Positions 7,752 through 16,333 of a stretch of DNA of 64,000 nucleotides are shown here, one piece after another. The position numbers and the translations under genes are program-made. Under the pieces are notes generated by a model. It saw only the letters and a program-made list of their open reading frames with translations. It ran no database searches and was not told the origin of the DNA. Each line of letters begins with the position of its first letter. Position 1 is the stretch's first letter. The stretch comes from an uncultured Shimia sp. (GTDB lineage Bacteria; Pseudomonadota; Alphaproteobacteria; Rhodobacterales; Rhodobacteraceae): assembly GCA_937897325.1 (NCBI GenBank), contig CALCOY010000024.1:1-64000 (forward strand), read 5' to 3'.

Positions 7752-9452
7752 ATGGTCGAGGCAACTGGCAGCAGCACTATCGGCGGTGTCAACCAGACGG
7801 GTGACAACGAATTTGGCAGTATTGGTTTCTGGTTTGAGTGGATCGAATTTACGAACAATCCGTCCAACCTGACGCAGGCAGGTTTCAATACGGCCGATGG
7901 TTCAATAAGTTCCGGCACGACAATTTACAATGCGGGCGGCACGAATGACCTTGATGCGCTTGCAACCAATGCCAGCGCCTCAAGTCTCGGTAACGATGTA
8001 AGTGGTGATATCACCCGGTTTGGAATTCGCGCAACGACGACGCTGAACGTGACCGATGACGGTACGTACACTTTTAGCGTTCGATCGGATGATGGTGTCA
8101 TTCTGTATGTTGATGGCATCCCTGTCGTCGTAGATGACAGCTTGCATGCGCCTCGAACCCGGAGCGGCGACATTGATCTCGGGCCTGGCCAGCATGAGAT
8201 CGTCATCATCTATTTCGAGCGGACCGGGCAGAATGTCCTCGAAGTCGACATTCAAAGCGATGTGACAGGTGACTATCCCACTCAGATCCCGCTGCAGAAT
8301 GCAGACGTTCAGGCAAATGCAGGTGATGACGTCGTAAACGCGAACGGTGGCAGCGACACGGTCGATGGCGGTGCGGGCGACGACGAAATCGACGGTGGGT
8401 CGGGCGAAGATTCGCTTGACGGTGGCGCGGGCAATGACATGCTGACGGGCGGCGTGGGCGACGACGTCTTTGTCGTCAGTGAAGGTTCAGACACGATCAC
8501 GGATTTCGGCGCAGGCAATTCCGGCCCGATCGACGACGGGGATCAAGACAACAACGATTTTGTAGACCTCAGCGGTTTTTACAACGCAACGACCCTTGAT
8601 GACGTCAACAATGCCGATGCTGATCCCGGCAACGATTTCGGCTCAGAACTCAACATGCTTAGGGCCGACGCCGCCGATGGCGCGATCGACGGCGTCATTG
8701 ACGGCATTGACTACAGCACACAGATCGGTGCGATTGATCTAACGATCGAAAACAGCGGCGCGCCGATTTCCAGCAGCAATCTGACCTTCGACAATACGAA
8801 TGTTCCTTGTTTCACGCGCGGCACGCTGATTGAAACCAAAGATGGATCGCGCCCGATCGAGCATCTGAAAATCGGCGACCTGATTCTTACCAGTCAGAGC
8901 GGGCATCAACCGATCAAGTGGATTGGCCAACGCAAGTTTGGCCGGGCTGACCTGGCCGCCTATCCAAAACTGCGGCCCATCCGGATTAAGGCCGGTGCGA
9001 TGGGACGATCGATACCTGCGCAGGATCTGCTCGTGTCAAGACAACATCGTGTTCTGGTCCAGTCGTCTATCGCGCGGCGGATGTTCGGCGCGGAAGAAGT
9101 GCTGGTTGCAGCTAACAAGCTGTTGGGGCTCGATGGTATTGAATGCGCTGACGACCTCGATTGCGTGGATTACTTCCACTTCATGTTTGATCGGCACCAA
9201 ATCGTGTTTTCCAATGATGCGCCGACCGAAAGCCTTTTCACCGGAAAGGAGGCTTTGAAGTCGCTTGCCGAAGAGGCCCGCGCGGAGATCTTTGCGATCT
9301 TTCCTGAAATGCAATGGCCAACCTTCGCCCCAGAACCGGCGGCGTTCATCCCGATGGGGCGACAGCAAAAGCGCCTTGTTGCGCGTCATGCAAAGAACCA
9401 GCGTGCTCTCATTTCCTCAGACATGCGGTCCGTTACCATCGGTGCAAGCTGA
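7752..9452 (+). CDS. Secreted PA14-RTX-Hint domain protein
   Basis: A 566-residue multidomain protein. Residues about 30-185 look like a PA14/GLEYA beta-barrel (DGTYTFSVRSDDGVILYVDG). Residues about 190-245 contain RTX-type nonapeptides (GGAGDDEIDGG, GGAGNDMLTGG), which bind Ca2+ and mark type I secretion substrates. From Cys353 (PCFTRGTLIETKDG) to about 500 is a Hint domain of the Rhodobacterales kind, with the SRQHRVLV histidine block; Hint domains can cleave the bond before their first Cys. There is no N-terminal Sec signal, as expected for type I export. ATG 7752 follows AAAAGGA with nine bases; the frame extends to 7680 without a better site. No type I exporter genes are adjacent. The ligand is unknown; PA14 often binds glycans. 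Confidence 0.85.
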   Translation: MVEATGSSTIGGVNQTGDNEFGSIGFWFEWIEFTNNPSNLTQAGFNTADGSISSGTTIYNAGGTNDLDALATNASASSLGNDVSGDITRFGIRATTTLNVTDDGTYTFSVRSDDGVILYVDGIPVVVDDSLHAPRTRSGDIDLGPGQHEIVIIYFERTGQNVLEVDIQSDVTGDYPTQIPLQNADVQANAGDDVVNANGGSDTVDGGAGDDEIDGGSGEDSLDGGAGNDMLTGGVGDDVFVVSEGSDTITDFGAGNSGPIDDGDQDNNDFVDLSGFYNATTLDDVNNADADPGNDFGSELNMLRADAADGAIDGVIDGIDYSTQIGAIDLTIENSGAPISSSNLTFDNTNVPCFTRGTLIETKDGSRPIEHLKIGDLILTSQSGHQPIKWIGQRKFGRADLAAYPKLRPIRIKAGAMGRSIPAQDLLVSRQHRVLVQSSIARRMFGAEEVLVAANKLLGLDGIECADDLDCVDYFHFMFDRHQIVFSNDAPTESLFTGKEALKSLAEEARAEIFAIFPEMQWPTFAPEPAAFIPMGRQQKRLVARHAKNQRALISSDMRSVTIGAS

Positions 9453-9461
9453 TTTTGACTG

Positions 9462-9485
9462 CGCTATTGAGCGTTGTTTTTGTCC
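9462..9485 (+). terminator. Weak hairpin with T-run after the Hint gene
   Basis: CGCT-ATTG-AGCG followed by TTGTTTTTG lies about ten bases after the Hint gene stop. The stem is only four pairs, so its terminating strength is doubtful, but position and T-run fit an intrinsic terminator. Confidence 0.35.
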
Positions 9486-9527
9486 GGAACACTCTGAGCC
9501 AGAGGGAATGAGGCGCATTTCTTTCTG

Positions 9528-9565
9528 TTGACACTTTTTGTTATCGATATCATGTTACCGGTATC
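9528..9565 (+). promoter_or_regulatory. Promoter with LacI-type operator upstream of the dehydrogenase operon
   Basis: TTGACA (9528-9533) is a consensus -35; a 17-base spacer leads to CATGTT (9551-9556) as a poor -10. Overlapping it is GTTACCGGTATC (9554-9565), which matches the GTTAC-N2-GTAAC operators at 13661 and 13718 except for one base in the right half-site. Binding here would block polymerase, so one of the two local LacI proteins probably represses the operon starting at 9611. Confidence 0.6.
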
Positions 9566-9610
9566 AATTTGCTTGTCACAGCTCTGTGCAGCGAAACTTC
9601 GGAGAGATAT

Positions 9611-10375
9611 ATGTCCAGCCTTTTCTCGCTTTCTGGGCGCCGCGCCCTCATTACAGGCTCCTCTCAGGGAATTGGGTTCGCACTGGCCAAAGGTCTCGCA
9701 GAGGCCGGCGCGGAGATCATCTTGAACGGGCGCGACACAGGCAAGCTTGCTGACGCCGCAGTTGCAATGGAGGGCCAGGGCGGGACCGTACACCAGCTTG
9801 CATTCGATGCGACGGATCATGATTCCGTACGTGCAGCGGTTGACGCATTCGAGGCCGGGTCGGGCCAGATCGACATCCTGATCAACAATGCTGGGATGCA
9901 GCACCGCACGGAATTGGAGAACTTTCCGGCCGATGCATTCGAGCGCTTGCTCCAAACCAACATCGCAAGCGTATTCCATGTGGGACAGGCCGTTGCCCGA
10001 CATATGATCGGGCGTGGGGCGGGCAAGATTATCAATATCGCCAGTGTTCAGACGGCCCTGGCGCGGCCAGGCATTGCGCCTTACACCGCAACAAAAGGTG
10101 CCGTCGCGAACCTGACGAAAGGTATGGCGACCGACTGGGCCAAGCATGGGCTTCAGTGCAACGCCATAGCACCGGGATACTTTGACACGCCGTTGAATGC
10201 GGCCCTTGTGGCGGATCCGGAATTTTCCGCTTGGCTTGAAAAGCGGACACCGGCTGGAAGATGGGGGCAGGTCGAAGAACTGGTTGGCGCCGCAGTCTTT
10301 CTGTCCTCTGTCGCGTCCAGCTTTGTCAATGGTCACACGCTTTTTGTCGATGGCGGCATCACGGCGTCGCTTTAG
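9611..10375 (+). CDS. Short-chain dehydrogenase, gluconate 5-dehydrogenase-like
   Basis: A 254-residue classical SDR that interconverts a hydroxyl and a keto group using NAD(P)H. The cofactor motif is TGSSQGIG (15-22), the structural NNAG is at 92-95, and the catalytic set is Asn117, Ser145, Tyr158 and Lys162. The wording LFSLSGRRALITGSSQGIG is typical of gluconate 5-dehydrogenase (IdnO/Gno) and relatives. The start at 9611 follows GGAGAG; the frame opens earlier but without a site. It is the first gene of an operon with a beta-hydroxyacid dehydrogenase, a small barrel protein and a LacI regulator, so a sugar acid or polyol is the likely substrate. Confidence 0.82.
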   Translation: MSSLFSLSGRRALITGSSQGIGFALAKGLAEAGAEIILNGRDTGKLADAAVAMEGQGGTVHQLAFDATDHDSVRAAVDAFEAGSGQIDILINNAGMQHRTELENFPADAFERLLQTNIASVFHVGQAVARHMIGRGAGKIINIASVQTALARPGIAPYTATKGAVANLTKGMATDWAKHGLQCNAIAPGYFDTPLNAALVADPEFSAWLEKRTPAGRWGQVEELVGAAVFLSSVASSFVNGHTLFVDGGITASL

Positions 10376-10387
10376 AGGAGCAAATCC

Positions 10388-11275
10388 ATGAGCGAAAAGA
10401 TCGCGCTGATCGGTGCGGGCGCCATGGGCGGTGCCATTGGAACCCGCCTCTTGGAAACCGGAAACATTTTGCATGTGTTTGATCTGGATGCCGACCGTGT
10501 GGCCGAACTCGTCTCGAAAGGCGGGATCGCTGCCAAGTCAGCAGCGGAAGCGTCAAAAGACGTGGATTTTGTCATCACCAGCCTAAACGCGTCCCGGATC
10601 GTTGAGATGGCAGCCTTTGGCGATGGTGGGATTGTAGAGGGTGCGCAGCCCGGCACAGTTATCATTGACATGTCGTCGATCGAACCTGGCGCTACCCGCG
10701 ACTTCGCCAGTCGCGCGGCGGAGCATGGTCTTGCATGGGTTGACAGCCCGTTGTCGGGCGGCGCACCCAAGGCACAGATCGGTGAACTGACCCTCATGGC
10801 CGGAGGCGCGGCCAGGGATGTGGAGCGTGCCCACGTTGCATTGAAATATGTCGCCGCAAACTACACGCATATGGGGCCGTCCGGCGCCGGCCAGACGACC
10901 AAGCTGATCAACCAGGTGCTTTGTGGTTTGGGCTTCCTTGCCGTGGCGGAAGCCACACAGCTTGCGCTGGACGCCGGAGTAGACGCCGAGAAGATCCCGC
11001 AGGCGCTAAAGGGCGGACGAGCAGATTCAGCGCTCTTACAGGAGTACCTACCCCGCTTCGCGACCAGGGACTACCGCCGTACGGGACGCATCGACAACAT
11101 GGTCAAGGATCTGAATGCCGTAAACGATCTGGCCCGGCAAACTGGAACGTCAATGCCGATGACGGCTTTGTGCGCTGAGATACATAGGATGCTGACCGCG
11201 GCTGGCCTTGGCGGAGAGGATCAGGCCGCCGTCATGGAGTTCTTCAATGGCGCAAAAGAGGAGGTCGAGAAATGA
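10388..11275 (+). CDS. NAD(P)-dependent beta-hydroxyacid dehydrogenase (3-hydroxyisobutyrate dehydrogenase family)
   Basis: A 295-residue enzyme with the N-terminal dinucleotide site GAGAMG (9-14), the substrate motif DSPLSGGAPKAQIG (119-132) and the catalytic lysine Lys172 in GPSGAGQTTKLINQ. Family members oxidise 3-hydroxyisobutyrate, reduce tartronate semialdehyde, or act on sulfolactaldehyde and related acids. In a sugar-acid locus, tartronate-semialdehyde-reductase-like or novel C4-C6 acid specificity is more likely than valine catabolism. It starts 12 bases after the SDR gene with GAGGAG upstream, and its stop overlaps the next ATG by four bases. Confidence 0.83.
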   Translation: MSEKIALIGAGAMGGAIGTRLLETGNILHVFDLDADRVAELVSKGGIAAKSAAEASKDVDFVITSLNASRIVEMAAFGDGGIVEGAQPGTVIIDMSSIEPGATRDFASRAAEHGLAWVDSPLSGGAPKAQIGELTLMAGGAARDVERAHVALKYVAANYTHMGPSGAGQTTKLINQVLCGLGFLAVAEATQLALDAGVDAEKIPQALKGGRADSALLQEYLPRFATRDYRRTGRIDNMVKDLNAVNDLARQTGTSMPMTALCAEIHRMLTAAGLGGEDQAAVMEFFNGAKEEVEK

Positions 11276-11604
11276 TCACACGTTTTGCCTTGTTCGAGGG
11301 CTCTGTCAAAACTGGGCAAACGCAAGCCTTTCGGGAGGCGGTTCTGAAACGGCTGGTGCCGTTATGGCGTCAATTCCCCGGCAACTCCGATGTGCGGGTT
11401 ATGTTCAGTGACGACCGGGATGAGGGCGCGCCCGAGTTTCCGCTGATCCTTGCCATCAGCTATCCGGATAAGGCTGCGATGACTGCTGCACTCGACAGCC
11501 CGTTCCGCGCGCAGTCCCGCGACGTCACTGGTGAGATCGTGGCTGAGCACTTCGAGGGCCGCATCCACCACCATGTCACCGAGCGGCATGAATTCATCGG
11601 ATAA
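11272..11604 (+). CDS. Small dimeric alpha/beta-barrel protein, EthD/Dabb-like
   Basis: The 110-residue product has the beta-alpha-beta-beta pattern of ferredoxin-like dimeric barrels: MITRFALFEGSV as the first strand, then a helix, a central DVRVMFSD strand and a C-terminal EGRIHHH strand rich in histidine. Such proteins serve as small isomerases, mutarotases, lyases or monooxygenase-like enzymes. The ATG overlaps the preceding TGA, so it is translationally coupled to the dehydrogenase. No specific function can be assigned. Confidence 0.6.
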   Translation: MITRFALFEGSVKTGQTQAFREAVLKRLVPLWRQFPGNSDVRVMFSDDRDEGAPEFPLILAISYPDKAAMTAALDSPFRAQSRDVTGEIVAEHFEGRIHHHVTERHEFIG

Positions 11605-11610
11605 GATCAG

Positions 11611-12615
11611 GTGAGCGCGCGGGTCACTATGCGAGACGTTGCGCGGGTGGTTGGCATGTCACCCATGACGGTCAGTCGTGCTCTGCGTGAGGACAACACG
11701 GTGAACGCAAAGACTCGCGCGCGCGTGCGGCAGGTGGCGGAGGAACTGGGTTATGTTTATGACAGCACATCGCAGGCTTTTCGCACCCAGAAAAGCGGAT
11801 TTGTGGCAGTAACACTACCTTCGGTCAACAACGCGAACTTTGCAGAGACGTTCCGGGCGGTGTCGAACGGGCTTGGACAGATGGGATTGCAGCTGCTTTT
11901 GGGCAGCACCAATTACAGGGTCGAGAAGGAAGAGGAACTGGTGCGCCAACTTCTCGCGCGCAATCCGGAGGCTTTGGTCCTAACAGGCGGGCATCACACG
12001 GACGCAACCAGGGCGCTGGTGCAGGGCAGGGGATTGCCGGCGATCGAGATGTGGGATCTGCCCGCTGAACCACTGGGACATGTGGTCGGTTTCTCAAACA
12101 CTGAAGCAATGGCCGACATAGTAGCGCATCTGGTCCAGACAGGGCGACGCAAGCTTGCATTTGTCGGTGCTTCGGAAGGTGCGGACAGTCGCGGTGCTGC
12201 GCGGCGGGCGGGTGTCGTACAGGCCGCGCAGGCGCATGGCCTGCCGGAAGTTGCGATGATAGATGCCGGGCCAGCCCCTGTATCTATGCGTCACGGTCAC
12301 GCTGCCATCGAAGCCATCGGTCGAGACGTGGCCCGCAACGACGCGCTTATCTGTGTATCGGACCCGGTCGCCTTCGGTTGCCTGAGTGCCGTACAGCGCC
12401 TGGGCGTTCGGGTGCCGAATGATCTGGCTATCACCGGTTTCGGTGCGTTCGAGGTGGCGAAAGTTTCCAACCCGCGGATCACCACGGTGAATGTCCAAGC
12501 CGAAGAAATCGGGCGTGAGGTTGTGTCATTGCTGCAAGGGATTTTTGAGGGCTCGATCAACACGCCCACATGTGTGGACGTGAAATCGACCCTAGTTCCC
12601 GGAGAAACCAGCTAG
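11611..12615 (+). CDS. LacI-family transcriptional regulator (first of two)
   Basis: A 334-residue repressor with an N-terminal helix-turn-helix (MRDVARVVGMSPMTVSRALRED) and hinge helix, followed by a periplasmic-binding-protein-like sensor domain related to gluconate repressors (GntR of E. coli type). The annotated start is GTG 11611, preceded by AGATCAGG; an internal ATG at 11629 also fits the family's usual MxDVA beginning. It is the fourth gene of the dehydrogenase operon, and its last four bases overlap the end of the oppositely oriented second LacI gene. Together these two regulators are the obvious candidates for binding the three GTTAC-N2-GTAAC sites. Confidence 0.85.
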   Translation: MSARVTMRDVARVVGMSPMTVSRALREDNTVNAKTRARVRQVAEELGYVYDSTSQAFRTQKSGFVAVTLPSVNNANFAETFRAVSNGLGQMGLQLLLGSTNYRVEKEEELVRQLLARNPEALVLTGGHHTDATRALVQGRGLPAIEMWDLPAEPLGHVVGFSNTEAMADIVAHLVQTGRRKLAFVGASEGADSRGAARRAGVVQAAQAHGLPEVAMIDAGPAPVSMRHGHAAIEAIGRDVARNDALICVSDPVAFGCLSAVQRLGVRVPNDLAITGFGAFEVAKVSNPRITTVNVQAEEIGREVVSLLQGIFEGSINTPTCVDVKSTLVPGETS

Positions 12616-13655
12616 TTGCCGCTATTTTGCACGGTCGAACCTGGTATCAGCCGAAACCCTATATCCGTGCAGGACGGTACAGGCTCATCAGTGAGCCGAC
12701 CCATCATCATCTCTGCCGCCTTTTGCCCAAGCTTCAGGTGCGACACGTGGCATGAAGTCAACCGTCGATTCATTACCGAGGCGACTGGCAAATCGCCCCA
12801 ACCTGCGATGCCGATATCATTGGGCACCGACAATCCTCTAGAATAGCAATATTGCAGCCCGCCAAACGCCATCGCATCGTTTTGATAATATATGCATTCG
12901 ATGTCGCCCGTTGAGGCAAGCAATTGCTCGGTCCCGTAGAAGCCTGGGTAGTAAGTCGCCGTATCATGCAGGCAAAGCTGTTTGATGACGGCGCCGCGAG
13001 CGCCTTCGACGGCTTTGCAAAACCCGTTCAATCGCTCGGTTGCAGCATTTGCCGTGTCATGAGACGTGCCGACATAGCCGATGTTATTGTACCCCAGCGA
13101 CGTCAGATATCGTCCCATGTCAAAGCCGCTGTCGAAGTGGTTGATGCCGACACTCATATCAAGTGGGCTGGAGTTCAGATCCCAGATCTCCACCACCGGG
13201 ATCCCCGCATTGCGCAGCATTTCGGTTGCCCGAGGAGAGTGATAGCGCCCCGTTAAAATCAAACCCGCCGGTTGCCAGGACAGCACGGTCCGGATCCAGT
13301 TTTCTTCCTCTTGCAGGGTGTGCTGCGTGAGACCAAGAACTGACTGATAACCGAAGGTTCCCAGCTTGCGATCAATGCCTTCTAACACCTGAGCGAAGAC
13401 CTCATTTCCAAGGTCCGGGATCGATACGCCAATGAACGTCGAACTCTGGTCACCTGCAAAAACCGTGGCCAATCGATTCGGTAGATAGCCAAGCGCATCC
13501 ACCTGCGCCATGACGTTGACCCGGGTTTTTTCGGAATAGCCGCCTTCGCCGCGCAAGACGCGGCTTGCTGTCATCTTGGACACGCCCGCTGCGCGTGCCA
13601 CCTGAGAGAGGCTTACTTTATTGTTCTTGTGAGATTTTTCGGTGTTCTTGGTCAT
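12612..13655 (-). CDS. LacI-family transcriptional regulator (second, divergent from ABC transporter)
   Basis: A 347-residue repressor: helix-turn-helix near residues 14-37 (VSLSQVARAAGVSKMTASRVLRG), hinge, then a sugar-sensor domain. It shares the EEEN/EEEE and LVLTG/LILTG positions with the neighbouring LacI protein, so both belong to the same subfamily, but they differ strongly in sequence and are not a recent duplication. Its start codon lies six bases from the operator at 13661-13672, pointing to autoregulation. It diverges from the first ABC transporter, making it the likely local regulator of uptake. Confidence 0.86.
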   Translation of the reverse strand: MTKNTEKSHKNNKVSLSQVARAAGVSKMTASRVLRGEGGYSEKTRVNVMAQVDALGYLPNRLATVFAGDQSSTFIGVSIPDLGNEVFAQVLEGIDRKLGTFGYQSVLGLTQHTLQEEENWIRTVLSWQPAGLILTGRYHSPRATEMLRNAGIPVVEIWDLNSSPLDMSVGINHFDSGFDMGRYLTSLGYNNIGYVGTSHDTANAATERLNGFCKAVEGARGAVIKQLCLHDTATYYPGFYGTEQLLASTGDIECIYYQNDAMAFGGLQYCYSRGLSVPNDIGIAGWGDLPVASVMNRRLTSCHVSHLKLGQKAAEMMMGRLTDEPVPSCTDIGFRLIPGSTVQNSGN

Positions 13656-13660
13656 TTTAC

Positions 13661-13672
13661 GTTACGGGTAAC
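13661..13672. promoter_or_regulatory. LacI-type operator GTTAC-GG-GTAAC, copy 1
   Basis: The exact 12-mer GTTACGGGTAAC sits just upstream of the minus-strand LacI gene. An identical copy lies 57 bases away on the other side of the divergent promoter region, which suggests cooperative or looping repression of both directions. Confidence 0.75.
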
Positions 13673-13717
13673 TTAGTCCTTGACAGCGCGCATATTCCAG
13701 CGTGATGGTAGTGGAAC

Positions 13718-13729
13718 GTTACGGGTAAC
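13718..13729. promoter_or_regulatory. LacI-type operator GTTAC-GG-GTAAC, copy 2
   Basis: This is an exact repeat of the 12-mer at 13661-13672, placed 40 bases upstream of the ATPase gene start (13770). The repeated unit extends to ACGTTACGGGTAACT in both copies. Confidence 0.75.
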
Positions 13730-13769
13730 TCAACAAGGAGGTTGGGTCATCCGTCTGGGAGGAGCCGAT

Positions 13770-15296
13770 ATGCCAAGCCTGCAATCAGGTTTGTTTTTCG
13801 ACAGTATCGACAAGCACTTTGGTGGCACATACGCGCTGAAAGACGTGTCGCTATCGGTCGGTCGCGGCGAAGTCGTTGCGTTGCTCGGCGAGAATGGCGC
13901 GGGCAAGTCGACGCTCATCAAGGTACTTGGCGGCATTCACACTCCAGATGCTGGGCGCGTGTTGATTGACGGTCAGAACTATCAGCATAAACCGGCAGGC
14001 TTTGGCGAGCGCCAGAAGGTCGCCTTCATTCACCAAGATCTTGGCCTGATCGAGTGGATGACGGTGGCCGAGAACATCGGCCTAGCACTTGGATTTTCCC
14101 GCAAGAACGGGCTGATTCGCTGGAGGGATGTGGAGCGATTTGCGGTCGAGGCGCTGGACAACGTGGATGCTGAGTTTGACCCGACAACGCGGGTCGAAGA
14201 TCTGACCAGAACCGAGAAATCCCTGGTGGCTATCGCCCGCGCTCTGGCTGTCGACAGTGAATTCCTTGTGCTGGACGAACCCACAGCATCTCTGCCCGCA
14301 GATGAGGTTGAGCGGCTCTTTGCCGCGATCAGACCTTTGCGGGAAAAGGGGGTGGGGATGATCTATGTTTCCCACCGTCTGGATGAAATTTTCCAGATTG
14401 CTGATCGTGTTGCAGTCCTTCGCGATGGCGCCATGGTGGGTGTCCGCAGTATTGATCACACCACGCCCGAAGAACTGGTACAAAAGATTGTCGGGCGCAA
14501 AACACGCGAAACCGTGAAAGCGACAAACGAGATTGGCGCGCCGATCCTTTCTTTACGAGATTTCGAAGTGGCAGGGCTGCAAAGGCTCGATTTCGACCTG
14601 CAAAAGAACGAAGTGCTCGGGCTAGTGGGACTGCGCGGTGCGGGGCACGAGGCGATCTCGCGGGCGCTTTTTGGCCTGTTGACCTATTCGGGCGAGGTGA
14701 CGCTGGACGGAGCGCACCCAGATTTGTCGACGCCGCAGCGGGCGTTGCATGCGGGTGTGGGGTTGGTTGCTAAGGATCGGACCGAAGAATCCGTCGCGAT
14801 GAGCCTATCGATCCGTGAAAACACTTTCCTCAATCCTGAAGGCACGGGACGCAAACTGCTGAGCCTTCTGGCCCCGCGCACGGAAGCGGAACGGGCTGCG
14901 ACCATAGGGACAGAACTGGGGCTTTCGCCCAACGATCCAACGCTTGCGATTGAGGCCCTTTCGGGTGGAAACCAGCAGAAGGTCGTCATCGGCCGCTGGC
15001 TTGCTACCAAACGCAAGCTCCTGATCTGTGAAGATCCAACGGCCGGCGTTGATGTGGGCGCCAAGTCAGAGATCTACGCGTTGCTCAATCGTGCACTTGG
15101 CGACGGCGTGGTCATCTTGATCATCTCGACCGACTTCGAAGAAATCGCCACGATCTGTCATCGCGCCATCGTCTTCAGCCAAGGGGCCATCGTAGATCAA
15201 CTGAGCGGGACGCGGCTGACCACAGAAAACCTGATCCAGTCGGCCTCAGCTGGAAACATTGAGACAGAAGGGGGCGCGTTCAATGCAATCGCTTGA
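13770..15296 (+). CDS. Sugar ABC transporter ATPase, double-domain CUT2 type
   Basis: A 508-residue fused ATPase of the RbsA/XylG kind that powers sugar import. The first half has Walker A GENGAGKST (40-48) and Walker B VLDEPTAS (167-174) but its signature loop reads LTRTEK (145-150) rather than LSGGQ. The second half has a degenerate Walker A (GLRGAGHEA) and a good signature LSGGNQQKV, as is common for CUT2 proteins, where one composite site is weakened. ATG 13770 follows GGGAGGAGC; the frame opens at 13680 but that would include the operator. The permease gene overlaps its end by 14 bases. Confidence 0.87.
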   Translation: MPSLQSGLFFDSIDKHFGGTYALKDVSLSVGRGEVVALLGENGAGKSTLIKVLGGIHTPDAGRVLIDGQNYQHKPAGFGERQKVAFIHQDLGLIEWMTVAENIGLALGFSRKNGLIRWRDVERFAVEALDNVDAEFDPTTRVEDLTRTEKSLVAIARALAVDSEFLVLDEPTASLPADEVERLFAAIRPLREKGVGMIYVSHRLDEIFQIADRVAVLRDGAMVGVRSIDHTTPEELVQKIVGRKTRETVKATNEIGAPILSLRDFEVAGLQRLDFDLQKNEVLGLVGLRGAGHEAISRALFGLLTYSGEVTLDGAHPDLSTPQRALHAGVGLVAKDRTEESVAMSLSIRENTFLNPEGTGRKLLSLLAPRTEAERAATIGTELGLSPNDPTLAIEALSGGNQQKVVIGRWLATKRKLLICEDPTAGVDVGAKSEIYALLNRALGDGVVILIISTDFEEIATICHRAIVFSQGAIVDQLSGTRLTTENLIQSASAGNIETEGGAFNAIA

Positions 15297-16305
15297 ATCC
15301 GGCGCATTGGAGCCCACTAAAGCCGAATTGAAGGGCCTAAGCCTTGGCAAGCGTGTCCTGCGGTTTCTACCGGTCTATGGCCTTGTGATCCTGACGGTCT
15401 TTCTGATTGGGCTCTTTTCAGTCCTGTTGCCCAACACCTTCCCAACGATGCTGAACCTGCGATCGATCATCTCCGACAAAGCGATCATCGCGTTGTTGTC
15501 TCTTGGTGCGATGATACCGATGGCCGCAGGCCGAATCGATCTGACGGTCGGCTACGGCATCGTACTTTGGCACATTCTGGCGATCAGCTTGCAGACCATG
15601 TTGGGTTTGCCGTGGCCAATTGCCGTCGCGGTCGTGTTGCTTTTGGGCGCCGTCACCGGCTTCCTCAACGGGCTGTTGGTGGAAGTGGCCAGGATCGACA
15701 GTTTCATCGCAACATTGGGCACGGGAACGGTGCTTTATGCGCTGGCACTTTGGCATACCGGTGGTCGGCAAATGGTAGGGCTGCTGCCGGACGGATTTTA
15801 CGCGCTCAACACCACCTTTGTGTTTGGCCTGCCGATTGCGGCCTATTACTTGCTGGTGATCACGATGGTGATGTGGATCGTCCTCGAATACACGCCGGTT
15901 GGACGATATCTATATGCGATTGGTGCGAACCAGCGGGCGGCGCAACTGAACGGGATCCCGACACGCAAATACGTGATTGGTGCCTTTGTCGCCTCTGGCA
16001 CGATGACGGCCCTGGCGGGCGTCCTTTTGGCCTCGAAGCTCAGGATCGGTCAGGCATCCGTCGGTCTCGAATTTCTGCTTCCTGCACTCGTTGGTGCCTT
16101 CCTGGGATCAACCACGATCAAACCCGGGCGGGTCAATGTCTGGGGCACGGTTGTGGGTGTCGCGATCCTGGCGGTCGGCATTTCGGGCATTCAGCAGTTT
16201 GGCGGATCCTTTTGGGTCGAGCCTCTATTCAACGGAGTCACCTTGCTGATCGCTATTGGCATCGCGGGATATGCACAGCGGAAAAAGGGCGCGGACAAGC
16301 GTTAA
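15283..16305 (+). CDS. Sugar ABC transporter permease, CUT2 (RbsC-like)
   Basis: A 340-residue inner-membrane protein with eight to ten transmembrane helices and the BPD_transp_2 pattern: AAGRIDLTVGYGI near the second helix, GAVTGFLNGLLV, and the cytoplasmic coupling region YTPVGRYLYAIGANQRAAQLNGIPTRK. It would form a homodimeric channel with the preceding ATPase. The start at ATG 15283 is within the ATPase gene, after AGAAGGGGGCG. Confidence 0.87.
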   Translation: MQSLESGALEPTKAELKGLSLGKRVLRFLPVYGLVILTVFLIGLFSVLLPNTFPTMLNLRSIISDKAIIALLSLGAMIPMAAGRIDLTVGYGIVLWHILAISLQTMLGLPWPIAVAVVLLLGAVTGFLNGLLVEVARIDSFIATLGTGTVLYALALWHTGGRQMVGLLPDGFYALNTTFVFGLPIAAYYLLVITMVMWIVLEYTPVGRYLYAIGANQRAAQLNGIPTRKYVIGAFVASGTMTALAGVLLASKLRIGQASVGLEFLLPALVGAFLGSTTIKPGRVNVWGTVVGVAILAVGISGIQQFGGSFWVEPLFNGVTLLIAIGIAGYAQRKKGADKR

Positions 16306-16333
16306 GATCAACGACTTTCTGGGAGGAAATCAA

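Noticed and set aside
9464-10474. 336-codon minus-strand open frame
   Set aside because: It is antisense to the SDR and the start of the beta-hydroxyacid dehydrogenase; low-complexity product without domains.
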